Below are positions 1-6,960 of a DNA stretch of 10,540 nt, piece by piece. The stretch is from Fidelibacterota bacterium UBA1134. Lineage in GTDB: Bacteria > Fidelibacterota > Marinisomatia > Marinisomatales > S15-B10. Under the pieces are notes generated by a model, which was not told the DNA's origin, did no database searches, and worked only from the letters and a program-made list of their open reading frames with translations. A program made the translations under genes and the position numbers. The number at the start of each line of letters is the position of its first letter. Position 1 is the first letter of the stretch. The stretch lies in NCBI GenBank assembly GCA_002311975.1, contig DCAL01000006.1:14589-25128 (forward strand). Reading direction: 5' to 3'.

Positions 1-43
1 TACCACGAGCCGATTTCCACAAATCTTATTAACAACACACCCC

Positions 44-80
44 GTCCCGATTATCATCGGGACACCCCTCTCAACAGGGG
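44..80 (+). promoter_or_regulatory. Two adjacent hairpins in the purH leader
   Basis: Bases 44-51 (GTCCCGAT) pair perfectly with 56-63 (ATCGGGAC) around a four-base loop. Bases 65-69 (CCCCT) pair with 76-80 (AGGGG) around a six-base loop. The second hairpin ends 12 bases before the purH Shine-Dalgarno. Neither is followed by a T-run, so a classical intrinsic terminator is not supported. They could be a leader structure, the 3' end of an upstream transcript, or a dispersed repeat. I do not see the three-way junction of a purine riboswitch. The pairing is seen directly; the role is unknown. Confidence 0.4.
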
Positions 81-92
81 ACTTCTCTAAAC

Positions 93-98
93 AGGAGG
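93..98 (+). promoter_or_regulatory. purH ribosome binding site
   Basis: AGGAGG is a full match to the anti-Shine-Dalgarno core, but it sits 12 bases before the ATG at 111, which is longer than the usual 5-9. No in-frame start codon lies closer, so ATG 111 stands as the start. Confidence 0.6.
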
Positions 99-110
99 CG
101 TTCAAACGGA

Positions 111-1649
111 ATGAACACAGAAAAAACCTCGGTTAAGACAGCCCTTATCTCCGTTTCGAACAAAAATGGAATTGTTGAATTGGGACAACGTCTTGTTGGC
201 CTCGGTGTGGAGATAATCTCCACCGGCGGCACAGCCAAGGCCCTGCGGAATGCCGGTCTCCAAGTCACCAGTGTATCAGACTACACCGGCTTCCCAGAAA
301 TCATGGGCGGACGTGTGAAGACCATCAACCCATTGGTGGAAGGAGGAATTCTGGGCCTGCGGGATCAACATGTCCGGGAAGCAGAAGCCCACGACATCAA
401 GTGGATTGATCTGGTAGTATGCAATCTCTACCCCTTCGCCGAAACCATCCAGAAGCCTGACGTCACCCTTGGTACAGCATTGGAGAATATCGACATCGGC
501 GGCCCCACCATGATCCGCTCTGCCGCCAAGAATGTGGGATGGGTCGGTGTAGTGGTGGATCCGGCCGACTACACAACCGTATTAGACGAACTCAAATCAG
601 ACGGCGGACTCGCCTTTGGCACACGAAAGCGGCTTTCGGCCAAGGCGTTCGGTCATACGGCCAAATACGATACTCTCATTCATAACCATTTGAAAGATGC
701 TCCGCTGTCAGACGATTTCTCGCTAACATTCGAAAAACAGACCGACCTCCGCTACGGCGAAAACCCCCATCAGAAGGCTGCCGCTTACAAAGCGCCTATC
801 GCTGCCGAGCCGAACGTCCTCAACGCCACCATCCACCAGGGGAAAAAGCTCTCCTACAACAATATCATGGACGCCGACGGCGCCCTGGCTTGTGTAAAGG
901 AATTCGATGAACCTGCCTGCGTGGTGGTGAAGCACGCCAATCCGTGCGGCGTCGCTGCGGGCGACGATATCACAGACTGCTTCCACCGCGCCTTCAACGC
1001 GGACTCCATGTCAGCCTTCGGCGGCATTGTGGCCCTTAATCGAACGTGCACGGAGGAAATCGCCGAGGCTCTTAGGAAAATCTTTATCGAGATTGTTCTG
1101 GCGCCGGAATTTGAGGATGGGGCACTGGCGCTGTTCGCCAAAAAGAACAATCTGCGCGTGCTGGAAATCGGTCAGTTTGGCGCCCGAGATCCCAAGCTGG
1201 AGTATAAGTATGTGGACGGCGGTCTTCTGGTTCAGGAAACAGACGCGAGCACCATAACATCTGATAACCTAAGCACCGTAACGAAAATGAAACCTTCAGA
1301 ACAAAACAGTGCAGACATGCTTTTCGGCTGGAAGGTGCTGAAGAACGTGAAATCCAACGGTATTCTTACTGCTAAGGACAACACCACTCTCGGCATCGGT
1401 CCCGGTCAGGTCTCGCGGGTGGATGCGGTGGAGATTGCGGTGCGGAAGTCGGGAGACAGTCTGGAGGGGGCGATCCTCGCCTCTGACGCCTTTTTTCCTT
1501 TCCGGGACAGCATAGACCGGATTGCATATTGTGGATTACGGGCGGTAATTCAACCCGGTGGATCAGTACGTGACGAGGAGGTCATTGCCGCCTGTGATGA
1601 GCACGGCATCGCCATGGTGTTTACGGGGGCGAGGTGTTTTAAGCACTAA
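111..1649 (+). CDS. purH: Bifunctional AICAR formyltransferase / IMP cyclohydrolase
   Basis: This cytoplasmic enzyme catalyses the last two steps of de novo purine synthesis: formyl transfer from 10-formyl-THF to AICAR, then ring closure of FAICAR to IMP. At 512 residues it is close to the family length (E. coli about 529). The N-terminal MGS-like cyclohydrolase domain (about 8-140) shows STGGTA at 37-42, GRVKT at 67-71, CNLYPF at 104-109, NIDIGGP at 126-132 and AAKN at 138-141, so the Lys, Tyr, Asp and Lys linked to cyclization are kept. The transformylase domain shows LRYGENPHQ at 213-221, LSYNNI at 247-252, the catalytic KHANPCG at 274-280, SAFGGI at 301-306 and SDAFFPFRD at 458-466. One oddity: the usual KTLHPKxHGG loop reads KTINPLVEGG, losing both histidines. 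The gene stands alone on the plus strand and converges on the minus-strand operon. Confidence 0.97.
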   Translation: MNTEKTSVKTALISVSNKNGIVELGQRLVGLGVEIISTGGTAKALRNAGLQVTSVSDYTGFPEIMGGRVKTINPLVEGGILGLRDQHVREAEAHDIKWIDLVVCNLYPFAETIQKPDVTLGTALENIDIGGPTMIRSAAKNVGWVGVVVDPADYTTVLDELKSDGGLAFGTRKRLSAKAFGHTAKYDTLIHNHLKDAPLSDDFSLTFEKQTDLRYGENPHQKAAAYKAPIAAEPNVLNATIHQGKKLSYNNIMDADGALACVKEFDEPACVVVKHANPCGVAAGDDITDCFHRAFNADSMSAFGGIVALNRTCTEEIAEALRKIFIEIVLAPEFEDGALALFAKKNNLRVLEIGQFGARDPKLEYKYVDGGLLVQETDASTITSDNLSTVTKMKPSEQNSADMLFGWKVLKNVKSNGILTAKDNTTLGIGPGQVSRVDAVEIAVRKSGDSLEGAILASDAFFPFRDSIDRIAYCGLRAVIQPGGSVRDEEVIAACDEHGIAMVFTGARCFKH

Positions 1650-1663
1650 GCAAATTCGTGACA

Positions 1664-1678
1664 CAAGATGGCATCTTG
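1664..1678. terminator. Hairpin between convergent genes
   Basis: CAAGAT (1664-1669) and ATCTTG (1673-1678) form a six-base-pair stem with a three-base loop, midway between the purH stop (1649) and the stop of the convergent gene (1694). Its position suits a bidirectional transcription end. There is no T-run on either side and the stem is AT-rich, so its strength as an intrinsic terminator is doubtful. Confidence 0.35.
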
Positions 1679-1693
1679 CCCTACTGGAGAGTT

Positions 1694-3352
1694 CTACCGC
1701 AACAAGACAGCTTTCTTGATCATCGACCGGCCGGCCGTGGCCATCCGAACAAAATAGATTCCGGACGGGACCGGACTGCCGGTCTCATCCATAATATCCC
1801 ACACCACCTCATGGGTACCACTCACAACTTCACCACGCACCAATGTTCTCACCTTCCTTCCGAGCAGGTTGTAGATGACCAGCGACACATCTGCGTCAGC
1901 AGTCAGATCAAACCTGATGGTCGTGGAAGGATTGAACGGATTGGGATAGTTCTGATGTAGCACAAAGGACTGAGGCAGCGGCGGCGTCTCCGCCGTGGTG
2001 ACCAGCGGCTCTCCCGTGTAGTAATACCCGAACATGATCATCATCTCATCTTCACTCAGCAGGCCAAACTCGAGGGGTTCGTCGGTCCAGTTATCATAGG
2101 TGGCGATGAGTCTCAGCCCGTCGCCGGATTCCAGACGTAAGGGAGGATCGAGTTGAAGGATAGGCGGGTGCTGCCAGTCATAGGCAATGTAGAGCAGCTC
2201 CCCGTCCATATCACCGCCCACACCTTCCACTCTGAACTCCAGCATGTGCTCGTGAGCGTGAGAAAATAGCTGAAAAATGTTGATGGGGAAATCCGTATAG
2301 TAAGTTCTTTCCACTGTTGTAACCTGATGAGGGGGAAGAGAAAACTGGAGGTTGTTCAGGAACAGTATCTCGGCGACGGCTTTCAGCTCCGATGGGTCCA
2401 CCAGATGCATGTTGACATAAACTTCGCCTGTCGTGGTTGAGTCCGATCGGTTAATATAGTGGGAGTTCAGATCAAGACCAAAGTCTGCATTGAGCCGCAG
2501 GGCTATCCCGGGCGGAAAATGATAGTCCATTCTCGGCCACTGCGTACCAAATCCGAAGGTGTGATAAAGCGTAGCCGCCAGGTTCGGGGTGATGTATGCG
2601 CCGGTACTGTCCCGGACGTCTCTGTACGTCTCGGGCTCCACATTGAGCCAGGAAGGAAGCTGACTATCAAAGCTGTAGGCGATGAAATGATGACTCCCCG
2701 GCCACAGCGTGATTTCGGTCCGCTCCATATAGATATCACCTGTTGTGTCCAGATCAACGTAGTAATAAAACTCTCGCTCGAACTCCGGCATCACATCAAA
2801 GGGACCCAGGTGGAGTTGAATCCCCCTCTCCGGCGGCGCCAGCACTTCAAACTCGGGAGGCTCGTAGCGAGTTGTATCCTCGAGGAGAGTTTCATCCGCT
2901 ACCTGCCCGTCCTCCGGAGCACCGCCTAATATCCATTCCTTGATAAAATTCAATTCTCCGTTCGTGAGGACAGGAAGACCGAGGGGCATCATGGTGCCGT
3001 AGTGCGGGTGATCATCAAACAAATGTGCCTGATCCGGCGCATTAATCTTCTCCCACAGGAAGCTTGAGTAGATGCTCGGCAAGCCTTCTGTCCCAACGCG
3101 GACAAGCCCGTCAGCGGAGGCGGAGGCGTTGTTCGGCACCACATTGATAAGCTGCTCGTAGGCCTCGTCCGCGGTCAGCACGAGACCGGACTGCTCAGCA
3201 AAAGTGCTGGCCGCCACATGACACTCCACGCAATTGGGATTCCAGATGTCCTCCTGGATTACCTGCCAGGTGGAACGATCCTGAGCATATGCAGGGGAAA
3301 ACAGTGTTAGCATAGACACGCAAATACTTTTTCCCAGCAGTCTCAATCGCAT
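1694..3352 (-). CDS. Secreted cytochrome c / copper type II monooxygenase-like protein with T9SS sorting domain
   Basis: This 552-residue multidomain protein starts at ATG 3352 rather than ATG 3370. The Shine-Dalgarno AAGGA lies just upstream of 3352, and this start gives a clean signal peptide (MRLRLLGK, hydrophobic core, AYA cleavage near 23). Residues about 28-150 form a cytochrome c-like domain with CVECH at 41-45 and a later MMPLG (121-125) followed by WILGGAP, a usual distal-methionine setting. Residues about 175-450 resemble the PHM/DBM two-copper fold. His-His at 221-222 and His298 (NSHYIN) match CuA, while HAH at 365-367 and a Met in DEMMIMFGYYY (435-445) match CuB. Residues about 464-552 are a type IX sorting domain (NYPNPFNPSTTI), so the mature protein should be secreted or surface-bound. 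The substrate is unknown. The heme may feed electrons to copper in place of ascorbate, which is inference. It starts one base after the acyl-CoA synthetase stop. Confidence 0.85.
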   Translation of the reverse strand: MRLRLLGKSICVSMLTLFSPAYAQDRSTWQVIQEDIWNPNCVECHVAASTFAEQSGLVLTADEAYEQLINVVPNNASASADGLVRVGTEGLPSIYSSFLWEKINAPDQAHLFDDHPHYGTMMPLGLPVLTNGELNFIKEWILGGAPEDGQVADETLLEDTTRYEPPEFEVLAPPERGIQLHLGPFDVMPEFEREFYYYVDLDTTGDIYMERTEITLWPGSHHFIAYSFDSQLPSWLNVEPETYRDVRDSTGAYITPNLAATLYHTFGFGTQWPRMDYHFPPGIALRLNADFGLDLNSHYINRSDSTTTGEVYVNMHLVDPSELKAVAEILFLNNLQFSLPPHQVTTVERTYYTDFPINIFQLFSHAHEHMLEFRVEGVGGDMDGELLYIAYDWQHPPILQLDPPLRLESGDGLRLIATYDNWTDEPLEFGLLSEDEMMIMFGYYYTGEPLVTTAETPPLPQSFVLHQNYPNPFNPSTTIRFDLTADADVSLVIYNLLGRKVRTLVRGEVVSGTHEVVWDIMDETGSPVPSGIYFVRMATAGRSMIKKAVLLR

Positions 3353-3353
3353 T

Positions 3354-5186
3354 TTATTCCTTCGCTCCATACATCTCCTCGATTAGGCCCTGATACCGGT
3401 TGAGCACAACTTTCCTCTTCACCTTTAGTGTCGGCGTAATCTCATCCTTGTCCTGATCAAAGTCTTCTTCCAATATACAGAATTTCTTAATCGTCTCATA
3501 GGAAGCCAGTTCGCTGTTCTTCTCATGCACCACATGACTGATAAGGTCCATCACTTCTTTCTTCTTCGACAGATCTGCCAGGTCCTGGTAGAGGAGCTTT
3601 CTGTCCCTGGCAAACTTGGTGATCTCATCTTCGTCCAGTGTAATGAGGGCGGTGAGGTACGGTTTTCGATCTCCATACACCATTGCCTGGCTGATGTACG
3701 GACTCATTTTCATGAAGTTTTCGATGTTCTGGGGTGCGATATTTTTTCCACCCGCTGTGATGATAAGATCTTTCTTCCTGTCAGTAATGTAAAGATAGCC
3801 GTCATCATCAAGATAGCCAATGTCACCCGTATGTAGCCATCCACCGTTGTTGCCATCGGGCGCGAGCAGTTCCCGCGTTGCTTCTTCATCCTTGTAATAG
3901 CCGAGGCACATCTGAGGACCTTTAGCACATATTTCTCCGTCAGCGGCAATCCTCACCTCCGTATCGGGATAGATGGGTCCCACGGATCCTATCTTAAACT
4001 CACCCGGCTTATTAGCCGAAATGAGTCCTGTCGTTTCCGTCAAGCCGTACACCTCATAGATGATAAGGCCCAGCCAGTGAAAATAGCGGATGATCTCCGG
4101 AGAGATAGGGGCACCTCCGGACAGCATGAAACGCATGTTTCCGCCGAACATGTCATGAATCTTATGAAAGATCAGGAAGCGGGCAACAGTGTTTTTGAGC
4201 TTAAGAGGAGGTGGCAATGATGTCCGGTCAATCCGATGTGCACTTACTCTCTTTCCCACATCTACAGCCCAGTTGTAAATCTTCTTCTGAAGCCATGTGG
4301 CGTCATCGATGGCTGTGGCAATACGGGCGTAGAATTTCTCGAACACACGGGGTGTGCCGAACATGACGGTTGGCCCCGTCTGGCGCAGATTATGAGGCAG
4401 ATTATCGAGACTCTCGGCAAAGACCGTCTGATTACCTGAGACCAATTTCATGAAATGACCCACATCCCGCTCAGCTACGTGAGCTAACGGCAGGTAGGCA
4501 ATGGTCATATCATCCTCTTCGATCTCAATAATCAACGGCAGATGCCTGATGATGGCGATGACATTCCGGCTGTTAATCATGGTCGCTTTCGGAGGACCCG
4601 TGGTGCCCGAAGTATAGATGAAGCTGATCACATCCTCAGGATCGACTGACGCCATCCGCTCTTCAAACTCGCCGGAGTGCTCTTGACCGTACTGCCTCCC
4701 CATCTCGCGGAAATCCTCCAGCGACACCACATTTGGGAGGTTCTTCGGCTGATACTTATCCATCACCACTACCTTCTTCACCAACGGCAGGTCATCCCAT
4801 ATTTCAAGTATCTTATCAAGCTGTTCCTGATCCTCAGCGAACACCAGCTGGCTATCGCTGTGCTCAACGATATACTTGACCTGCTCCTCAGTATTGGAAT
4901 GGTAGATGGGTGCTGTTACGGAGCCGATGCTCATGATAGCCATATCCGCCACGACCCACTCCGCCCGCGTCTGGCTGAGGATCGACACCTTGTTCCCCGG
5001 ATTCAGCCCGGACGCTAAGAGTCCGTTTGCGATATCCCGTGACCATTCGCCGTACTGGCGCCACGTGATCGGCTCCCAGATGCCGCGGTACTTCCGCCAG
5101 ATGGAGATATTGTCCCCGTTATTCCGGACGTGACACCAGAACAGTTTGGGGATGGTGTTGTATTTCTCGAAGTCAGAAACTCGCAT
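3354..5186 (-). CDS. Long-chain acyl-CoA synthetase (AMP-forming)
   Basis: This member of the ANL adenylate-forming family activates a carboxylic acid with ATP and then forms the CoA thioester; it is cytoplasmic or loosely membrane-bound. Counting 610 residues from ATG 5186, the AMP-binding P-loop YTSGTTGPPK is at 191-200, YGLTETTG at 380-387, the TGDIG motif with its ATP-ribose Asp at 453-457, the hinge DRKKDLI at 469-475, and the C-terminal TPTLKVKRK with the expected catalytic lysine at 584-592. Length and wording fit the Faa/FadD15-like long-chain branch better than acetyl-CoA synthetases. An upstream TTG at 5231 would add 15 residues translated from repeat-like spacer, so ATG 5186 is preferred, though no Shine-Dalgarno is visible. 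It follows the five liv genes on the same strand and ends one base before the copper-protein gene. The acyl substrate cannot be read from sequence. Confidence 0.93.
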   Translation of the reverse strand: MRVSDFEKYNTIPKLFWCHVRNNGDNISIWRKYRGIWEPITWRQYGEWSRDIANGLLASGLNPGNKVSILSQTRAEWVVADMAIMSIGSVTAPIYHSNTEEQVKYIVEHSDSQLVFAEDQEQLDKILEIWDDLPLVKKVVVMDKYQPKNLPNVVSLEDFREMGRQYGQEHSGEFEERMASVDPEDVISFIYTSGTTGPPKATMINSRNVIAIIRHLPLIIEIEEDDMTIAYLPLAHVAERDVGHFMKLVSGNQTVFAESLDNLPHNLRQTGPTVMFGTPRVFEKFYARIATAIDDATWLQKKIYNWAVDVGKRVSAHRIDRTSLPPPLKLKNTVARFLIFHKIHDMFGGNMRFMLSGGAPISPEIIRYFHWLGLIIYEVYGLTETTGLISANKPGEFKIGSVGPIYPDTEVRIAADGEICAKGPQMCLGYYKDEEATRELLAPDGNNGGWLHTGDIGYLDDDGYLYITDRKKDLIITAGGKNIAPQNIENFMKMSPYISQAMVYGDRKPYLTALITLDEDEITKFARDRKLLYQDLADLSKKKEVMDLISHVVHEKNSELASYETIKKFCILEEDFDQDKDEITPTLKVKRKVVLNRYQGLIEEMYGAKE

Positions 5187-5301
5187 GGCGAAATAAATTA
5201 CGAATACTGAATATCGAACACCGAATAACAAAGTCTGTCATTTTTGTACAGAGGTTCAGAATTGGGAATTCGATATTCATTGTTCTTCAGTTCTTCAAAT
5301 C
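5187..5301. repeat. Intergenic spacer of short repeated words with an 11-bp inverted repeat
   Basis: The spacer between livF and the acyl-CoA synthetase is richer in A and T than its flanks. GAATA-type words recur every eight or nine bases (CGAATA, CTGAATAT, CGAACA, CCGAATAA). TGAATATCGAA at 5208-5218 is perfectly inverted at 5269-5279. No open reading frame, promoter or terminator is convincing. It resembles the low-complexity word repeats found between genes in some FCB-group genomes. The repeat is seen directly; its identity as a dispersed family is inferred. Confidence 0.5.
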
Positions 5302-6045
5302 TCAGGCAGCCCCCCACAACTTTGAGCGCCGAACATACTTCCCCTCGCCGAGGTACATCTCGCGGACTTTCTCTTCTTCGCGGAGTTCATCATACGTACC
5401 GCTCAAAAAGATCTTCCCCGCCGTGAGGACGTAGCCGTAATCGGCAATCCTTAAGGCATGATTGACATTCTGTTCCACAAGCAGAATTGTGACGCCAGAT
5501 TCATGGAGCGCTTTGATGGTATCAAAGATATCTTCAACGAGGATGGGCGAGAGACCAAGGGAAGGTTCATCCAGAAGGAGAAGTTTGGGCTTGAGCATGA
5601 GTGCCCGGGAGATAGCCACCATCTGCTGCTCGCCGCCGCTGAGAGTTCCCGCCAGCTGTTTCTCCCTCTCCTGCAAGACCGGGAAATGCCGATACACCTC
5701 TTCCAATCTGGCCTGTAGTATATGCCGATCCTTAAGCAAGAACCCGCCCATATGGAGATTTTCCTTCACCGTCAGTTCCGGAAATATGTGCCGTCCTTCC
5801 GGAACGTGGCCGATGCCGAGGGCTACGATTTCCTCCGCGGCCATCCGATCAATCCGCCGCTCATTGAAATGAATCGTACCGTACTCTGCCTCAACAATTC
5901 CGCTGATAGTCTTCAGGATGGTCGTCTTCCCCGCGCCATTAGCTCCCAGAATGCAGACCAGCTGTCCCGCCGCGATCTCAAGAGATACGCCGTGAAGTGA
6001 CTTGATCTTGCCGTAGAACGTCTCGACGCCCACGAGCTTAAGCAT
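5302..6045 (-). CDS. livF: HAAT-family ABC transporter ATP-binding protein LivF
   Basis: One of the two nucleotide-binding subunits of a branched-chain-amino-acid-type importer, acting on the cytoplasmic face with LivG, LivH and LivM. Walker A is GANGAGKTT at 34-42, the signature LSGGEQQ at 135-141 and Walker B LLLLDEP at 155-161. The HVPEGRHIFPELTVKENL stretch from residue 80 is characteristic of the LivF branch. At 247 residues it is slightly longer than the usual 233-240, with a short basic tail ending at the stop. ATG 6045 overlaps the livG stop by eight bases and is preceded by a purine-rich GGGAGAAGAGG, indicating translational coupling to livG. The true cargo is set by LivK and the permeases and may not be branched-chain amino acids. 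Confidence 0.95.
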   Translation of the reverse strand: MLKLVGVETFYGKIKSLHGVSLEIAAGQLVCILGANGAGKTTILKTISGIVEAEYGTIHFNERRIDRMAAEEIVALGIGHVPEGRHIFPELTVKENLHMGGFLLKDRHILQARLEEVYRHFPVLQEREKQLAGTLSGGEQQMVAISRALMLKPKLLLLDEPSLGLSPILVEDIFDTIKALHESGVTILLVEQNVNHALRIADYGYVLTAGKIFLSGTYDELREEEKVREMYLGEGKYVRRSKLWGAA

Positions 6046-6799
6046 GAGCCTCTTCTCCCAGAAAAGCGCGAATCACATCAGGATGCTCCCTCACTTCCTC
6101 CGGTATGCCCAGGGCTAACACGTTACCGGAATCAAGAACGCAGACGCGGTCCGAAATGCTCATGACGAGACTCATGTCGTGCTCCACCACCAGCACTGTA
6201 ATTCCCAAATCATCTCTGATTTCAGAAATGATCTTGGCGATCTCCATGGTTTCCTGATCATTCATTCCTGCGGCTGGCTCATCGATGAGAATCAGCTTCG
6301 GCTTCACCACCAGCGCCCGGGCAATTTCCACCAGCTTTTGAATCCCGTACGGCTGTCCCGACAGATACTTCTGTTCATAATTTGCCAAGCCGAGAAAATC
6401 GAGAACGTCCAGTGCACTGGCTTCTTCTCTCTCCCGCTGCCGCCTTGAGAACCATCGTGTCACCGTCTCCCTGTTGCTGATCTTGCTGTGGTCGCCGAGA
6501 AGGACATTGTCTAAGACGGTCATATAGGGGATATTCTGCAGATTCTGAAATGTTCTCGATATTCCCAGCTTGATGATCTGGTGAGGCGCTCTTGAGAGAA
6601 GATCTGTGCGGTTGTAATGGATCTCCCCTTTTTGAGGCCGGTTAAATCCGTTGATGCAGTTGAAGAGTGTCGTCTTCCCGGAACCGTTCGGGCCAACAAG
6701 AGAGAATATTTCACCGTCCTTCACGCTGAACGAGATGCCATTGAGAGCAATGACGCCCGCAAAGTGCATGTGAAGATTCTTTACGTTAAGCTCGGCCAT
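6038..6799 (-). CDS. livG: HAAT-family ABC transporter ATP-binding protein LivG
   Basis: The second ATPase subunit of the importer, 253 residues, the normal LivG length. Walker A is GPNGSGKTT at 36-44, the Q-loop glutamine is in SRTFQN at 81-86, the signature region reads LSGQPYGIQK at 146-155 (LivG proteins typically have a PYGxQ form here instead of LSGGQ), Walker B is LILIDEP at 169-175 followed by AAGMN, and the switch histidine is in VEHDMS at 205-210. The C-terminal region with RVCVLDSGNVLALG and REHPDVIRAFLG is the LivG type that contacts the permease. ATG 6799 has no Shine-Dalgarno and follows a 161-base spacer holding a repeat element. The stop overlaps livF. Confidence 0.95.
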   Translation of the reverse strand: MAELNVKNLHMHFAGVIALNGISFSVKDGEIFSLVGPNGSGKTTLFNCINGFNRPQKGEIHYNRTDLLSRAPHQIIKLGISRTFQNLQNIPYMTVLDNVLLGDHSKISNRETVTRWFSRRQREREEASALDVLDFLGLANYEQKYLSGQPYGIQKLVEIARALVVKPKLILIDEPAAGMNDQETMEIAKIISEIRDDLGITVLVVEHDMSLVMSISDRVCVLDSGNVLALGIPEEVREHPDVIRAFLGEEAHA

Positions 6800-6854
6800 G
6801 AGAGGGAAAACTGTTAGACCGAAAAGAGTATAAGGAGATTCAACGGCAAGAGTG

Positions 6855-6949
6855 AGAAATGGAGCAATGGAGGAAGGGCGTAGAATTCTCCATCAGTCCT
6901 CTCCGCAGGATCCTTCGGAGAAGAGTCCTTCGGACACTACTCCATTTCT
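6855..6949. repeat. MITE-like palindromic element after livK
   Basis: The ends are a perfect ten-base inverted repeat: AGAAATGGAG at 6855-6864 and CTCCATTTCT at 6940-6949. Inside lie CTCCG...CGGAG around the palindrome AGGATCCT (6901-6920), two direct copies of TCCTTCGGA (6911-6919 and 6926-6934), and the small hairpin GTCCTTCGGAC (6925-6935). The element sits 11 bases past the livK stop, within the liv operon. It has no coding capacity. It may be a mobile miniature repeat or an mRNA-stabilising structure; both are inferred. Confidence 0.55.
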
Positions 6950-6960
6950 TCTTTGCTCGA

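Noticed and set aside
1658..1960. A plus-strand open frame of 100 codons antisense to the copper-protein gene
   Set aside because: It lies opposite the well-supported T9SS sorting domain and its translation has no recognisable features; it is a shadow of the minus-strand gene.
3353..3370. ATG at 3370 as the start of the copper protein
   Set aside because: ATG 3352 has AAGGA at correct spacing and gives a normal signal peptide n-region; the six extra residues overlap the synthetase reading frame.
5187..5231. A longer start (TTG at 5231) for the acyl-CoA synthetase, adding 15 residues
   Set aside because: The added residues come from word-repeat spacer sequence, the codon is TTG without a Shine-Dalgarno, and homologous proteins normally begin close to the segment after ATG 5186.
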